A DNA stretch of 5,548 bases, taken from positions 1 to 5,548 of the forward strand of contig CALBSZ010000602.1 of the NCBI GenBank assembly GCA_937967665.1, in the 5' to 3' direction. This stretch comes from an uncultured Planctomycetaceae bacterium. GTDB lineage: Bacteria > Planctomycetota > Planctomycetia > Pirellulales > Pirellulaceae. A program made the translations under genes and the position numbers. The notes under the pieces are model-generated. The model searched no databases, was not told the origin of the DNA, and saw only the letters and a program-made list of their open reading frames with translations. Position 1 is the stretch's first letter. The number at the start of each line of letters is the position of its first letter. This document shows, piece after piece, positions 4,589-5,548 of this stretch.

Positions 4589-5155
4589 ATGCGAACGATC
4601 GACTGTCATTACCAGGATCCCCTCGAACTCGTCTGGATCGCAGCTGCCCGGCAATGGGGAATGCACGTGGTCCGCGACGCGACTGTTTTCGCGTCGTGGG
4701 ATGGCGACGGAACGCTGAAAATCGGGACTCCCGAAACGCTTGACCCCGACGACTCGGTGGCACAGATGATCCTGCACGAACTTTGCCACGCGCTGGTCGA
4801 AGGTCCCGCTGCCTTCCGCCTTCCCGACTGGGGACTCGATATCCACGATCCGTCACAACGGGTCCACGAACATGCCTGCTTGCGTTTACAGGCCGCGCTG
4901 GCGGACCGGTACGGACTCCGTCACTTCCTCGCCGCCACGACGAACTTTCGTAAGTATTACGACGCACTGCCCGATCGGCCGCTGGAAGAATGCGGAGATC
5001 CCGCCGTGCCGCTGGCTGGTGCCGGTTGGCGGCGTGCACAACGCGACCCGTGGTCGAATCCGCTCGATACCGCACTGCAAGCCACCGCGGACATCGCGAA
5101 ACGAGTCCTGCCGCTGGCCCCCGATGATTCGCTCTGGCGCCGCGTCCAGTCATGA
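4589..5155 (+). CDS. Uncharacterised HExxH putative zinc metalloprotein
   Basis: This 188-residue cytoplasmic-looking protein has no signal peptide or membrane helix. It contains a textbook zinc-binding helix, MILHELCHALVEGP (HELCH at 63-67). Later come LPDWGLD (78-84) and VHEHACLRLQ (92-101), whose Glu94 or His95 is a candidate third metal ligand, 27-28 residues after the HExxH. A Glu there would make it gluzincin-like. The order HExxH, then D-W/F-G, then an acidic helix followed by Q-A also recalls EpmC, the elongation factor P hydroxylase; this is a loose resemblance and a speculation. The C-terminal half is helical, with FRKYYDALP and a WSNPLDTALQAT segment. No family name is recognised with confidence; similar hypothetical proteins are likely in planctomycetes and other environmental bacteria. 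The ATG at 4589 is the first plausible start; GGAAA 12 bases upstream is a weak ribosome site. Its 3' end overlaps the antisense frame of the next gene. Confidence 0.75.
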   Translation: MRTIDCHYQDPLELVWIAAARQWGMHVVRDATVFASWDGDGTLKIGTPETLDPDDSVAQMILHELCHALVEGPAAFRLPDWGLDIHDPSQRVHEHACLRLQAALADRYGLRHFLAATTNFRKYYDALPDRPLEECGDPAVPLAGAGWRRAQRDPWSNPLDTALQATADIAKRVLPLAPDDSLWRRVQS

Positions 5156-5433
5156 GCGTCGTTCTGCACGTCCGTCTCCGCGCGACCTGACTGCCCGTCG
5201 CGCTGTGCGGACTTGTTGGGGGCGAAGCCCAACGCGATGGCAATGCCGAGCACGATCAGGCCGCAGCCCAACAATCCCGCAGTGACGCGTGCGCGGGTGC
5301 GTCCGAGCCGGTCTTCCAGCCAACGCATCTTGCGCAATTGGAAAAACCACTCCCAGTTTGATACGGCGCTCACCAGCGAAAACAGACCGAGTGACGTGGA
5401 AATCAGACCGACACAAATATCTTGAGCCACCAT
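4957..5433 (-). CDS. Two-helix membrane protein, Imm17-like; 3' end uncertain
   Basis: Residues 1-75 look like a genuine small inner-membrane protein. Helix 1 is about 6-25 (ICVGLISTSLGLFSLVSAVS). A conserved-looking loop, NWEWFFQLRKMRWLEDRLGRTRAR (26-49), is given here by its ends only: NWEWFF and LGRTRAR. Helix 2 is about 50-70 (VTAGLLGCGLIVLGIAIALG). This helix-W-basic-helix plan and the G-R-T-x-A-R phrase resemble the Imm17 family of putative immunity proteins and similar small planctomycete proteins, usually about 70-90 residues. Here the frame runs on to 158 residues with a low-complexity Ser/Arg/Gly tail that is antisense to the HExxH gene over 199 bases (4957-5155). The tail may be non-native. 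A frame one step over stops at 5150-5152, exactly abutting the HExxH stop. The ATG at 5433 has GAGG 10 bases upstream; a GTG at 5502 would add 23 residues without membrane character. No toxin gene is adjacent. Confidence 0.65.
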   Translation of the reverse strand: MVAQDICVGLISTSLGLFSLVSAVSNWEWFFQLRKMRWLEDRLGRTRARVTAGLLGCGLIVLGIAIALGFAPNKSAQRDGQSGRAETDVQNDAHDWTRRQSESSGASGRTRFAMSAVACSAVSSGFDHGSRCARRQPAPASGTAGSPHSSSGRSGSAS

Positions 5434-5548
5434 GTGTTCGCGACCTCGATTCGAAATCTGACTCACGTCCAGTTCAACGTTCGCGAGACCGATTGCTTCC
5501 ACAGCCCGTATCGCGACTCGCGCTCGTTTTCACGCATAGTCGGCGAAA
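5434..5548. other. Right-edge sequence upstream of the Imm17-like gene, unassigned
   Basis: On the minus strand this is the upstream region of the membrane protein gene. All three minus frames open at the edge reach stops within it, so it could hold the tail of a gene beginning outside the window, but none can be recognised. No clear promoter was seen. Confidence 0.4.

Noticed and set aside
4036..4846. Minus-strand open frames through the repeat island (4036-4551 and 4295-4846), both containing a similar GAECTIG phrase
   Set aside because: The shared phrase is simply repeat A translated twice. The frames continue antisense into chdC or the HExxH gene and have no plausible start signals, so they do not support a gene.

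Overview
The window reads like chromosomal DNA of a planctomycete, probably in or near the Pirellulales. This is an inference from GC-rich, evenly biased coding sequence, many uncharacterised proteins of planctomycete style, an RTX-type calcium-binding C-terminus, and short genes separated by repeat-bearing gaps. No rRNA, tRNA, CRISPR array, transposase gene or phage gene is visible.

Layout, left to right. (1) Bases 2-412 (+) are the 3' end of a large secreted protein with RTX calcium-binding nonapeptides. (2) Bases 627-968 (+) encode a stand-alone ArsC/YfgD-type thioredoxin-fold protein with a strong Shine-Dalgarno. (3) The gap at 969-1085 carries adjacent stem-loops between two converging transcription units. 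(4) Bases 1086-2206 (-) hold a two-gene operon: a secreted all-beta protein of unknown function (1448-2206), then, 17 bases downstream, a TerB-like all-helical protein (1086-1430). (5) A 253-base divergent gap separates this operon from panB (2460-3260, +), ketopantoate hydroxymethyltransferase of pantothenate/CoA synthesis. panB has a promoter-like sequence placed so that its mRNA may be leaderless. (6) chdC/hemQ (3391-4236, +) encodes coproheme decarboxylase, with every key active-site residue in place. (7) Bases 4237-4588 contain no gene but a dense repeat cluster: a ~60-bp direct repeat at each end and, between the copies, two ~76-bp inverted-repeat elements whose arms share a GGGGAC(T/A)GGC(T/A)C core. 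They resemble the REP-type palindromes mobilised by Y1/RAYT transposases. (8) Bases 4589-5155 (+) encode an uncharacterised HExxH putative metalloprotein. (9) Bases 4957-5433 (-) encode a two-helix membrane protein resembling the Imm17 family, whose open frame runs antisense into the end of gene 8.

The genes do not form one pathway. PanB (CoA supply) and ChdC (haem synthesis) are housekeeping cofactor enzymes on the same strand, 130 bases apart. The others are small accessory or uncharacterised genes. The least ordinary parts are the repeat cluster directly after chdC, the HExxH gene starting just beyond it, and the secreted-protein/TerB pair.
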